The notes under the pieces are model-generated. The model made no database searches and had not been told where the DNA came from. It was given only the letters and a program-made list of their open reading frames with translations. The position numbers were made by a program, and so were the translations under genes. From contig NZ_VLTJ01000029.1 of assembly GCF_007558815.1 (NCBI RefSeq), positions 1 through 64,000 of the forward strand: 64,000 nucleotides of DNA. Reading direction: 5' to 3'. Positions 52,160 to 60,308 of the stretch are shown here, piece by piece (within the stretch, counting starts at the first letter, position 1; the number at the start of each line of letters is the position of its first letter). The DNA comes from Verticiella sediminum (GTDB taxonomy: Bacteria; Pseudomonadota; Gammaproteobacteria; Burkholderiales; Burkholderiaceae_B).

Positions 52160-52310
52160 GGCGATGGCTGCTCCTGACGACGGACATTATCGCGTCCCCA
52201 TGGAGCGTGTGGTGGGCCGCGCGCGCCGAAAGCGCGGCCGCAGGTCCGGGCATGCCGAATGGGCTCGCCGGGCGGCAAGCCAAACGGACACTCCGTCCAT
52301 GAAGGAACCG

Positions 52311-52661
52311 ATGCAAACTCTCTACAGCGCCACCTTTACATTCGCCATGCACGAAGCGGACGACGAATTCCATGCACTGGACCAGGTGATCGCGCGAGCA
52401 GCGAAGTCGATCCCGGGATACCTCGGCGAAGAAGCCTGGGAGAATCCCTCGACGGGCTTGATATCCAACGTGTACTACTGGGAATCCATGGAAGCACTGC
52501 AGGCGCTGATGACACATCCCGCGCACGTCGAGGCCAAGCAGCGCCAGGCGGCGTGGCTCGATGGCTATCAGGTCGTCATCGCGCAGATCGTCCGTTGCTA
52601 CGGCGACGGCCGCATCGCCCATCCGCTCCAGAGGCTTGGCGAGCTTGCGACGAGAGCCTAA
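52311..52661 (+). CDS. Antibiotic biosynthesis monooxygenase-like (ABM fold) protein
   Basis: 116 residues from ATG 52311 (GAAGGA just upstream; ATG 52299 is possible). TLYSATFTFAMHEADDEFHA, IPGYLGEEAWENPSTGLISN, YYWESMEALQALMTHPAHVE is the dimeric ferredoxin-like ABM pattern. Members act as small oxygenases or heme-degrading enzymes; some only bind ligands. Substrate unknown. Confidence 0.75.
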   Translation: MQTLYSATFTFAMHEADDEFHALDQVIARAAKSIPGYLGEEAWENPSTGLISNVYYWESMEALQALMTHPAHVEAKQRQAAWLDGYQVVIAQIVRCYGDGRIAHPLQRLGELATRA

Positions 52662-52699
52662 GGTAGCGCCATCGACGCAGCCTCCATCAACCACGTGCC

Positions 52700-53242
52700 A
52701 TGTCGCTCCTGCCCTTTTTCATCGCCGCCATCGCTCTCGCCATCACGCCCGGCCCCGGCATGGCCTACGTCGTCGGCATGCTGCACGTCGCCGCTGCCGC
52801 TCTCGGGCTCTCGCTCCTGATCGCGCAATCGGCCGTTGCCTTCATCGTGCTGAAGTATGTGGGCGCGGCGTACCTGGTCTACCTGGGCATTCGCGCTCTC
52901 GTGCAGGCGAACCGACGTCTGCCCAACGATCGGACGGTCAGCCGCGGCATGCGCCGTGCCCTTCTGGAAGGCGCGCTGGTCGAAGCCATGAACGTGAAGA
53001 CCGCCCTCTTCTTCCTGGCCTTCCTGCCGCAATTCGTCTCGCCGAGCGAGCCGCTGGCGGGTCAATTGGTCATGCTCGGAACCGTTTGTCTCGCCCTGAA
53101 CACTTTGGTGGACACACTGGCCGTTCTTGGCGCTCACCGCCTGCTCCGCTCCGACGCCATGCGCGTCGCCCGGGCACGCCTGCTGGCGCGTTTGTCGTAC
53201 CAAGGCTTGTTCTTCGCCGAGCATAAGATATATTCAATATAG
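52700..53242 (+). pseudogene. LysE/RhtB exporter with internal deletion and altered C-terminus
   Basis: 180 residues. Starts as LysE (AIALAITPGPGMAYVV) but jumps directly to GMLHVAAAALGLSLLIAQSA; the family normally has ~24 residues of ARTxAGGRREGLAS type between these. The end LSYQGLFFAEHKIYSI differs from the usual last membrane helix. The deletion keeps the frame, so a protein may be made, but the first transport loop is lost. Likely a non-functional exporter. Confidence 0.6.
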
Positions 53243-53247
53243 ATCTT
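53225..53247 (+). promoter_or_regulatory. NsrR-type operator upstream of nnrS
   Basis: AAGATATATT, one base, then AATATAGATCTT: an imperfect palindrome matching the AAGAT-A/T-rich half-sites bound by NsrR in beta- and gammaproteobacteria. It overlaps the LysE stop codon and lies 31 bp before the nnrS start. Confidence 0.65.
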
Positions 53248-53277
53248 TAAAGCACGTGTCCGAGCAGCGCTGCCCCC

Positions 53278-54516
53278 ATGACCGAACGACTGCGCATCGA
53301 CGAGCCCGCCACCGGCACATCCACGGCGCCGCAGTGGCGAGCGTTCCTGGAGCTGGGCTTTCGGCCGCTGTACCCGGCGGGGTGCCTCTGGGGCATCGTG
53401 GCGGTGGCCGTGTGGGTGTTCGCGCCGCAGTGGCTGCAGGGCGCGCTGTCCGGCGTGCTCTGGCACGCGCACGAGACGCTCTGGGGTTTCGTCGCCACCA
53501 TTGCCCTGGGCTTTCTGCTCACCGCCAGCGCCAACTGGACGGGTGTCAATCCTTTACGCGGGCCAGCGCTGGGCGGGCTGGCCCTGCTATGGGTATCGGC
53601 CCGAGTGGGCTTTCTGGTGCCGGGCCCGACTGCCTTCGTCCTGGCCGCGCTGTGCGAGCTGCTGTTCTACGGCTGGGGCGCACTGGCCCTGGGCCGGACC
53701 ATCTACGCCACCCGCAACCGGCGCAACTACGGCGTGCCGGTGCTCGTGCTCGCGCTGGGCGTAGCCGACGCACTGTTCCTGTACGCCATCTGGGCCGATG
53801 AGTATGCGCTGCTCATGCGCTACTTCTACACTGGGCTGCTGTGCATGGCCGTGATCGCCCTGCTGGTCGCGCGCCGGGTGATCCCCTTCTTCGCCATGCG
53901 AGCGGTCACCGGCCTGCATATCCCCATGCACACGGCGAGCGGCCAGTGGCAACTCGCGGCCGGCGCGCTTGCCGTGACGGGCCAGTTGCTCGGCGGGACG
54001 ATCGCAGCCGCCGTGGGCCTGGCATCTGCCGGTGCGCTCGCACTATGGCAGGTGCTGGCCTGGAAACCCCTGGCCGTGCGGCGCGTGCCGCTGCTCTGGA
54101 TTCTCTACGCGGGCTACGCAGGGCTCGGCGCGGGCCTGCTCGTGGCGGCGGCGCAGGCCGCCGGCTGGGTGCTGCTTGCGGCCTGGCCGGCGCACGTGAT
54201 CGGCGTCGCCGGATTCGGCGTGCTCATCATCGGCATGGTCACGCGCACCGCCCTGGGCCACCTGGGCCGCCCGCTGCGCACGGACCGCAGCATGGTGGCG
54301 GCCTATGTGCTGGTGATCGCCGCGGCCGTGCTGCGCCTGGTTGCGCTGCTGCCCACGCCCCTGTCCCTGGGTACGCTGCATGCCTCGGCCGGGGCCTGGG
54401 AACTGGCCTTCGCCCTGTATCTGTGGCGCTTCCTGCCCATGCTGATCCGTCCGCGAGTCGATCAACCGCTTTCCGTGCCAGCCCCGCAACCCGGCAGCTC
54501 GGGCAGGCCCTCGTGA
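53278..54516 (+). CDS. nnrS: NnrS, nitric-oxide-response membrane protein
   Basis: 412 residues, about 12 membrane helices. FLELGFRPLYPAGCLWGIVA, WHAHETLWGFVATIALGFLL, RRVIPFFAMRAVTG and GFGVLIIGMVTRTALGHLGR are the NnrS family motifs with conserved histidines for heme/copper. NnrS lessens nitrosative stress and is usually under NsrR or NnrR control; here an NsrR-like site precedes it and an nsrR pseudogene follows. Confidence 0.93.
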   Translation: MTERLRIDEPATGTSTAPQWRAFLELGFRPLYPAGCLWGIVAVAVWVFAPQWLQGALSGVLWHAHETLWGFVATIALGFLLTASANWTGVNPLRGPALGGLALLWVSARVGFLVPGPTAFVLAALCELLFYGWGALALGRTIYATRNRRNYGVPVLVLALGVADALFLYAIWADEYALLMRYFYTGLLCMAVIALLVARRVIPFFAMRAVTGLHIPMHTASGQWQLAAGALAVTGQLLGGTIAAAVGLASAGALALWQVLAWKPLAVRRVPLLWILYAGYAGLGAGLLVAAAQAAGWVLLAAWPAHVIGVAGFGVLIIGMVTRTALGHLGRPLRTDRSMVAAYVLVIAAAVLRLVALLPTPLSLGTLHASAGAWELAFALYLWRFLPMLIRPRVDQPLSVPAPQPGSSGRPS

Positions 54517-54529
54517 GCGAGGCTTTCGC

Positions 54530-54985
54530 ATGCGTCTGACCACGATGACCGACCACGCGCTGCGCCTGCTGATGAGGTAGCGCCCCGGCCGGAACGCCTC
54601 CGCACCATCGCCGAGATCGCCGCGGCCCATCGCGTTTCATTCAGAAGCCCACCTGATGAAAGTCACGCATCAGCTCGGCCGGCACGGCTGGATCGAGACC
54701 GTGCGCGGCAAAGGCGGCGGCATGCGCCTCGCGCGCGCACCGCAGGACATCAATCTGGGCGCAGTGGTACGCAGCATCGAGCCTGATCTCGACCTGGTGG
54801 AGTGCTTTGCCACCGGCAGCCAGTGCACGCTGACGGGCGACTGCCGTCTGGCAGGTGTGCTTGGCGGCGCCCTGCGCGCCTTCATGTCGCACCTGGACGG
54901 CTACACCCTGGCCGATCGGCTGCCGGGCTCGGACCTGCCGGCGCCGGACCTTCTGTTGCGGATAGCACCGCACCGGCCCGCATGA
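54530..54985 (+). pseudogene. nsrR: nsrR (Rrf2 family repressor), inactivated
   Basis: Begins MRLTTMTDHALRLLM, then TAG at 54578-54580 (codon 17). A neighbouring frame then reads VAPRPERLRTIAEIAAAHRV, and the first frame resumes as HLMKVTHQLGRHGWIETVRG KGGGMRLARAP. So one base was lost near 54575 and another indel near 54645 restored the frame. The [2Fe-2S] cysteines (ECFATGSQCTL, GDCRL) survive. A start at ATG 54656 would lack the helix-turn-helix. With the repressor gone, nnrS may be constitutive. Confidence 0.88.
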
Positions 54986-55170
54986 GCTACGGGCTGCCGG
55001 TCGTCCTGCATCTGTTCGCTCTCGCGATCATGTTCTGACATTTCGCGACAGCCACGCTGTGCAGACGACGCGGCCTGCCGCGTTGGCCTGCACCCGAGTG
55101 TGCTCTGCCACGTCCTCGCCATGCGTGTCAATCGTGCCCAGAACGAATGCCGGCGCCTGGCGGTCATTCG
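54982..55170 (+). pseudogene. Remnant of a CopD-like membrane protein
   Basis: MSYGLPVVLHLFALAIMF then a TGA, with HFATATLC in the same frame and RPAALACTRV in another, resembles the first helix of CopD/DUF4149-type proteins (MSYxLxLxLHLLA..WVGGMFFAHFxLRPAA) with a deletion after HLFAL and frame damage. Overlaps the end of the nsrR remnant. Nothing coding is seen from here to 55254. Confidence 0.4.
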
Positions 55171-55254
55171 TTACGCGGAAGGCGGCACGATTTTTCTTCT
55201 TGAGCCGGCACCGTCAGCGCGGCGCGTCACCGCCGCACTCGCATGCCATGACAG

Positions 55255-55545
55255 CTATTTCGCCATGTCTGGCTGGCCACGCATCAGACCCGCCAACCTC
55301 GAACGAACCCATTCGGCGTCGTAGGCCTCCTGCGCCGCCTCACGTCGCAAGGCCGCTCGCCGGAAGTCTTCAGGCATGCCGTCCCAAAGGCTCAGAATGG
55401 ACGCCCCCAGGAAGGCCAGCACCCGCTTCTCGTGTTCGTCGAAAACCTCGAGCGGGAATGTAGCCGCCGCCGGCAGATGCTGCGAGCCGCCCTCATCCTC
55501 CCACTGCGCAGCGCCTCGCTGGCGGGAAAGGCTCTCAGGGTTCAC
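55255..55545 (-). CDS. Small protein of unknown function, possibly fused by frameshift to its upstream neighbour
   Basis: 96 residues if started at GTG 55545, which overlaps the upstream stop as GTGA. FDEHEKRVLAFLGASILSLW and DFRRAALRREAAQEAYDAEW form a helical domain. It can also be reached from the upstream frame by a -1 slip at 55554-55560 to give a 157-residue fusion. No family recognised. Confidence 0.6.
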   Translation of the reverse strand: MNPESLSRQRGAAQWEDEGGSQHLPAAATFPLEVFDEHEKRVLAFLGASILSLWDGMPEDFRRAALRREAAQEAYDAEWVRSRLAGLMRGQPDMAK

Positions 55546-55727
55546 ACGCCCCCCTTTTTTCCCTGCTGCTGTGCTTGGCGGTCCGCGTCGGACTGGTTCC
55601 GGCCCTTGTCCTGGTCCGGCTGCTGCCTGCTGCTCTGGTCGGCCTGCTCCTGCTGCCTGCGACTTTCCTCGGTTGACGGCTGGCCTGGCTGTTGGGTGTT
55701 CACGGTGGAAGTCTGTTGTTGGGTCAT
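55542..55727 (-). CDS. Small Gln-rich protein with slippery 3' end
   Basis: 61 residues from ATG 55727 (AAAGGG 9 nt upstream). Composition is Gln/Ser/Asp-rich and disordered (MTQQQTSTVNTQQPGQPSTE, then QQQGKKGGV). The heptamer A AAA AAG is in frame six codons before the stop. Probably a stress- or envelope-associated disordered protein; function unknown. Confidence 0.6.
   Translation of the reverse strand: MTQQQTSTVNTQQPGQPSTEESRRQQEQADQSSRQQPDQDKGRNQSDADRQAQQQGKKGGV
55554..55560 (-). other. Candidate -1 slippery heptamer A_AAA_AAG
   Basis: In the 61-residue frame the codons are GGA AAA AAG GGG GGC GTG TGA. A -1 slip leads into the frame of 55255-55545 (KKGGRVNPES). A_AAA_AAG is the most shift-prone bacterial heptamer, here without an obvious downstream stem-loop. 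Confidence 0.5.
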
Positions 55728-55800
55728 GATATTCATCCCTTTCTGTCGTGCGCGGCAGTTGCCGCACACACCCAGGCTACGCGCACGGCGGGCCCGCACC

Positions 55801-56256
55801 TAACTTTCATTTGAAACACATCTAGCGTGTTCGGTTCGCTGTCTGAAGTGGTAGCCCGGATCGCGGCCCAGCCCCCCTCTCAAACCTGGATATATCCACC
55901 CACCCGGCTCGCCGAAGGCTTGCCCCGGTGGGATAAACAATGGCAAGCGCGCACCGCGGCCGCAAGCAAAGACCCGCTCGAAACAGAGAAGAGAATAGCG
56001 CCCTCTCTTTACCAAGCGGGCATCGATGCGTCGAGTCGCTCCATGTCGATTTGCTTCTTGCGCGATATATCCATGGGAAAACCATCACGATATTCAGATT
56101 GAATTGAGGAAGTCACAAATGGCATTGGACGGGCCAACTTGCCAGGATGCAAGATGATTTCAAATCAAACATCGCGGACTCCGGCTTTCGTCATGGAACG
56201 CAAAGCAAATGAGTCCCGCCCAAGATGTGTCAGCGCTTTCCCCGAGGAGGAACTTA
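55801..56256. other. 456-bp region without a recognised gene
   Basis: Holds a 12-bp palindrome TGGATATATCCA (55887-55898), a related GATATATCCATGG near 56064, and moderately A+T-rich DNA. No convincing reading frame or RNA gene. It should contain the promoter of the Bug/SMP-30 operon. Confidence 0.5.
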
Positions 56257-57249
56257 ATGAAAATATCAACGTACTTACGCGTGCTTGCGCTTGTCTTGCT
56301 CCAAAGCTTCAGCGCCATGCCCTGGGGGAACGCCACGGCGGCGGAGTTCCCGAGCAAACCGATCCGGCTCATCACCCCTTACGCGGCAGGCGGATCCACC
56401 GACACGTTGGCGCGCATAGTCGGACCCAAGATGTCCGAAGCGCTTGGCGTGCCGGTAGTGGTCGAGGCCATGCCTGGCGCCAACGGAGCTATGGCGCTGT
56501 CGCACCTGGCCAAGTCCGCGCCCGACGGCTATACGATGTTGATCACCACCGCCAGCCCCATCGTCGTCAATCCGCATACCTTTCCCAATGTTCCCTACGA
56601 TCCTCTCAAGGATTTCACGCACATTTCCCTAGTGGCGAGATCCGAAGCGGCTTTTCTGGTCAATCCCTCGATACCGGCCAACTCTCTGCAGCAACTGATC
56701 GACCTGTCCAAGACGCGACCGATCCGCATCGGGGTGGCGGGTGCTGGCGGACAGCCGGAACTGATCTTGGCCAAAATCAACACAGATAGCGGCGCCCAGT
56801 TCGACGTCATCCCGTATAACGGCGGCGGCCCGGCGATCATCGACGCAGTTGCCGGGCACGTCGACGGCGTATTGAATGACATCGCGGGCAACGTCGGCCC
56901 GATGGTCAAGGCCGGAAAACTGCGATCGGTGGCGGTGCTGACTTCAAACGACAAGTCGGCCATGCTTCCCGGAGCGGCCACGCTGGCCAACCAATCCTTG
57001 CCGACGCAATGGGAGCTGCGCAACTGGCTGGTATTGCTCGGACCGGCGAACATGCCGCCCGCGATCTCCGAGAAACTGCGCAAGCTGGTCAGCGATGTGG
57101 TTGCCGACACGGGCGTGATCGAGAACCTGAAGACCGGATCGATGGTGCCATTTGCTTCCGAGTCGACGGCCGAAGCGCACGAGTTCATCACCAACGAATA
57201 CATGATCTTTCGTGACATCCAGAAGCAGACCGGCGTGAAAGTCGAATGA
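56257..57249 (+). CDS. Bug-family periplasmic receptor
   Basis: 330 residues from ATG 56257, with GAGGAGG upstream. Signal peptide (LALVLLQSFSAMPWGNATA), then FPSKPIRLITPYAAGGSTDT and EAMPGANGAMALSHL, the Bug motifs. Leads an operon with an SMP-30 lactonase, an RraA-like protein and MmgE/PrpD, so its ligand is likely the acid broken down by those enzymes. Confidence 0.93.
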   Translation: MKISTYLRVLALVLLQSFSAMPWGNATAAEFPSKPIRLITPYAAGGSTDTLARIVGPKMSEALGVPVVVEAMPGANGAMALSHLAKSAPDGYTMLITTASPIVVNPHTFPNVPYDPLKDFTHISLVARSEAAFLVNPSIPANSLQQLIDLSKTRPIRIGVAGAGGQPELILAKINTDSGAQFDVIPYNGGGPAIIDAVAGHVDGVLNDIAGNVGPMVKAGKLRSVAVLTSNDKSAMLPGAATLANQSLPTQWELRNWLVLLGPANMPPAISEKLRKLVSDVVADTGVIENLKTGSMVPFASESTAEAHEFITNEYMIFRDIQKQTGVKVE

Positions 57250-57297
57250 TCCGCCGGCCGACGCGCGGCCGACAGCTCTCTTTGATGGAAAAACACT

Positions 57298-58182
57298 ATG
57301 ACTGATCTCCACCAACCGGAATGCGTGGTGCGAAGCAATGACTCGCTCGGCGAGGTTCCACTTTGGAACAGCGTGCAAGGCAAGCTGTGGTGGATCGATG
57401 TCAGGGCCCCGTTGATTCAATCTTGGGACCCTGTCAGCGGCGAACACCAGCGCTTCGACATACCGGGGCGTTCCGTGGGTAGTTGGGCGTTTCGCCAAAG
57501 CGGCGGCATGATCGTCGCATTGCATGACGGCGTGTACCACTTCGAGCCGACGACAGGATCCTGCAAGCGCCTGCTGGCTCTGGAAGCGGACCAGGAAGGG
57601 CATCGCCTGAACGATGGGCGCTGCGACCGGCGCGGCCGCTTCTGGATCGGCACCATGCACGACACGGTACGCGAATTCCAGGGTTCGTTCTATTGCGTAC
57701 AGCCCGACCTTTCCGTCCAGAAACTCTTCGGAGGGATCGACATTCCAAATTCGGTGGTGTTCAGCCCGGACGATCGCTTGATGTACTTCGCGGACAGCAC
57801 GGCCAAGAAGATCTGGGTATTCGATTTCGATCTTGCCGCGGGCGCCTTGTCGAACCGGCGCGTATTCGTCGATTGCGCGGCCGACCCTGGCGTGCCGGAC
57901 GGATCGGCCATGGACGCCGACGGCTGCCTGTGGAACGCCAATTACGGCAACGGCCGTATCGTCCGCTATACACCCGGCGGCAAGGTCGACCGTATCGTCG
58001 CGCTGCCTGTCACGCAACCCACTTGCTGCAGTTTCGGCGGCCCGGATCTCGATACGCTGTACATCACCACGGCGCGGCAGAAACTCACGGCGGAACAGTT
58101 GGCGCCGCAGCCACTCGCGGGGGGAGTCTTCGCGCTGAAGACCGGCGTCAAAGGCATCGCGGTGCCGGGTTTTGCCGGGTGA
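57298..58182 (+). CDS. SMP-30/gluconolactonase-like lactonase
   Basis: 294 residues, six-bladed propeller. Metal ligands expected of the family are visible: LGEVPLW (Glu), RLNDGRCDRRGRFWIGTM (Asn), IPNSVVFSPD (Asn) and PDGSAMDADGCLWNA (Asp). It hydrolyses sugar-acid or other lactones in a divalent-metal-dependent way. In this operon it probably opens a lactone intermediate. Confidence 0.88.
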   Translation: MTDLHQPECVVRSNDSLGEVPLWNSVQGKLWWIDVRAPLIQSWDPVSGEHQRFDIPGRSVGSWAFRQSGGMIVALHDGVYHFEPTTGSCKRLLALEADQEGHRLNDGRCDRRGRFWIGTMHDTVREFQGSFYCVQPDLSVQKLFGGIDIPNSVVFSPDDRLMYFADSTAKKIWVFDFDLAAGALSNRRVFVDCAADPGVPDGSAMDADGCLWNANYGNGRIVRYTPGGKVDRIVALPVTQPTCCSFGGPDLDTLYITTARQKLTAEQLAPQPLAGGVFALKTGVKGIAVPGFAG

Positions 58183-58207
58183 CAGTCGGCGATATCGGAG
58201 GATGAAC

Positions 58208-58867
58208 ATGGCTTTGGACATTTCCACGCAAGCCGCGCGGCAAGCGCTGATCGAGCGCTGCGCGGGCATCAGCACGGCGACCTGGTCCGACGCGCTGGAC
58301 GATTTAGGCCTGGCCGGGGTGATATCCGGCCTGCCGATGCGCAGTGGCACGGGCCGCCGCTGCGGTTTCGCCGTCACCGTGCGCGGCGAGGTCGGGAAAC
58401 TCGGGAGCCATTCGCTCGCCGAGTTCGGCCAGGCCGAGATGGTGGCGGCGGCTGGACCGACTCAGGTGCTGGTGGTCGATGCCGGCGGGGCCGAGGTCTC
58501 GGCCATGGGTGGCATCGTCGCGTTGTCCGCGCATCTCAGAGGCATCGAGGCGGTCGTCATCGACGGTGCCTGCCGGGATATCGATGACATCCGCACGGCC
58601 GGATTGTGGGTGGCTAGCCGGCATGTCACGCCCAGATCGGGCAAGCGGCGCACCAGACTCGGTCATATCGGCGAACCGCTCGATATCGGCGACGTCCGCA
58701 TCTGCGCGAACGACCTGGTGATTGGCGACAGCAATGGCCTGGTGGTCGTGCCGTTCGACAGACTCGAAGACATGCTGGCCATCGCCGAGCGCGTCAATGC
58801 CTCCGACCGGCAGTTGGAGGGACAAGTGGCGGCGGGCCGTTCCTTGCTGGACGCGGCGGCGCCGTGA
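58208..58867 (+). CDS. RraA-like aldolase/decarboxylase (HMG aldolase family)
   Basis: 219 residues from ATG 58208, GGAGG 7 nt upstream (ATG 58202 is too close to it). ISTATWSDALDDLG, GGIVALSAHLRGIEAVVIDG and ACRDIDDIR are the conserved set; Arg and Asp of GACRD bind pyruvate and Mg2+ in 4-hydroxy-4-methyl-2-oxoglutarate/oxaloacetate enzymes. It would cleave a hydroxy-oxo-acid to pyruvate plus a second acid. RNase E inhibition (true RraA) is unlikely in a catabolic operon. Confidence 0.82.
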   Translation: MALDISTQAARQALIERCAGISTATWSDALDDLGLAGVISGLPMRSGTGRRCGFAVTVRGEVGKLGSHSLAEFGQAEMVAAAGPTQVLVVDAGGAEVSAMGGIVALSAHLRGIEAVVIDGACRDIDDIRTAGLWVASRHVTPRSGKRRTRLGHIGEPLDIGDVRICANDLVIGDSNGLVVVPFDRLEDMLAIAERVNASDRQLEGQVAAGRSLLDAAAP

Positions 58868-60240
58868 CGGCAATGCCAAGCGGCCGCGACGCGATGGATG
58901 GCATGCCGGCCACGCTCAGCACGCAATTGATCGATGCTCTATTTGCCCAGCGGCGTGCCGGCATCCCGGCGGCGATCCGTCGCAAGACCCGTCTGCACAT
59001 TGCAGATAACCTGGCGATCGCAACTGCCGCGCGCGAGACCAGTGCTCTCGCCAGGCAGTTGCCGTGGTCTTTTCAGACGGGTGGTCAGCTCGCGCCGGCG
59101 ATGGTCGCTTTCGTCATGTCAGCCTACGGCCACATCCTGGATTTCGATGACATTCACGACTTCGCACGAGTCCATCCCACCGCCGTGACGTTGCCGGCAG
59201 CACTGGCTGCGGCGCGGGCCGGCGGCGCCTCGGGAGCGGATGTGGTCGACGCGGTCGCCCTGTCCAACGAACTGTTGTGCCGGCTCGGCTCGATCTGGAG
59301 GCCGATAGGACGCGGCCCGGGTTCGGACTGGTTTCTGAGCCAGCTATTCGGCTATTTCGCCGCGGCGCTGTCGGCTTGCATCGTATTGCGGATGAACGCG
59401 GAAAACACGCGTTCGGCCCTCGGATTGGCATACATGCAGGCGGCCGGCGGCAAAGAAGCGGGCTTTGGCGTGGGCGGCAATGCCCGGGCCATCTACCCGG
59501 CGTTCGCCTCGATGGGAGGCGTCAACGCCGCATTGCTGGCACTGGCGGGAGTCGTGGGCCCGCCGACGGCACTGGACGGCGCGGCCGGGTTTTTCCCGCT
59601 CTACTTCGGCAGGAATCTGGACTCGGCTCAGCGCGCGCAGCTCCTGCGCGCCGATGCGTGGATGTGGAGCGATACCTGCATCAAGCCCTGGCCAAGCTGC
59701 CGCATTTCGCATCCCTATGTGTACGCCGCACAACGTCTGCGCGAGGATATGGGCAGGGATCGCATCGAGCGCATCGTGATCAGCGTGAACGGTTCGGCCG
59801 CCAAGTTGTGCGCGCCGCTGGCGCAGCGGCTCAGGCCGCAGACCTTGCAAGACGCCAAATACAGCATCCCGTTCATGGTCGCCTTTACGTTGGTGCATGG
59901 CGAGGTCAGCCTGAACACGCTCACCGATGCGTCCCTGCACGACGCGCACGTGCTGGACATGGCGCAGCGTATCGAACTGGTGCAGGTCGATACCGATGAA
60001 CCGGGTTTGCCGCCGGCGGCGATCACCCTGTACGGCGGCGGCGCATCCCGCACGGTTGCCGGGCCGTTCAATCCTCCCGATTCGGAAGACGCGGTACGCA
60101 CCAAATTCCGGTCCTGCTTTGATTTCGCCGGCTTGGGCGCGAGCGCGCACGCCGCGTGGATCGCCGTGGACGCTCTGGACCAGGGCGGTGTCGGCGATTT
60201 GCTGGAGCTGATGCGGGTCGAACCGGTCGGTCAATCGTAG
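58864..60240 (+). CDS. MmgE/PrpD family protein
   Basis: 458 residues if started at GTG 58864, which overlaps the RraA-like stop as GTGA; ATG 58873 or 58894 are alternatives. FDDIHDFARVHPTAVTLPAA, GFGVGGNARAIYPAFASMGG and WPSCRISHPYVYAAQRL are the family's active-site regions and look intact. Dehydratase, epimerase or decarboxylase of a carboxylic acid, last gene of the operon. Confidence 0.87.
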   Translation: MTAMPSGRDAMDGMPATLSTQLIDALFAQRRAGIPAAIRRKTRLHIADNLAIATAARETSALARQLPWSFQTGGQLAPAMVAFVMSAYGHILDFDDIHDFARVHPTAVTLPAALAAARAGGASGADVVDAVALSNELLCRLGSIWRPIGRGPGSDWFLSQLFGYFAAALSACIVLRMNAENTRSALGLAYMQAAGGKEAGFGVGGNARAIYPAFASMGGVNAALLALAGVVGPPTALDGAAGFFPLYFGRNLDSAQRAQLLRADAWMWSDTCIKPWPSCRISHPYVYAAQRLREDMGRDRIERIVISVNGSAAKLCAPLAQRLRPQTLQDAKYSIPFMVAFTLVHGEVSLNTLTDASLHDAHVLDMAQRIELVQVDTDEPGLPPAAITLYGGGASRTVAGPFNPPDSEDAVRTKFRSCFDFAGLGASAHAAWIAVDALDQGGVGDLLELMRVEPVGQS

Positions 60241-60261
60241 GCACCATCGCAGCCAGCCGCC

Positions 60262-60287
60262 GGCGCCCGACCGTGCACGGGGGCGCC
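60262..60287. terminator. Possible terminator between convergent operons
   Basis: Stem GGCGCCC / GGGCGCC (7 bp, 12-nt loop) in the 68-bp gap between the MmgE/PrpD and CaiB genes. No U-run follows on either strand, so function is uncertain. Confidence 0.35.
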
Positions 60288-60308
60288 TGCGGCGCACCGC
60301 AAACGTCG

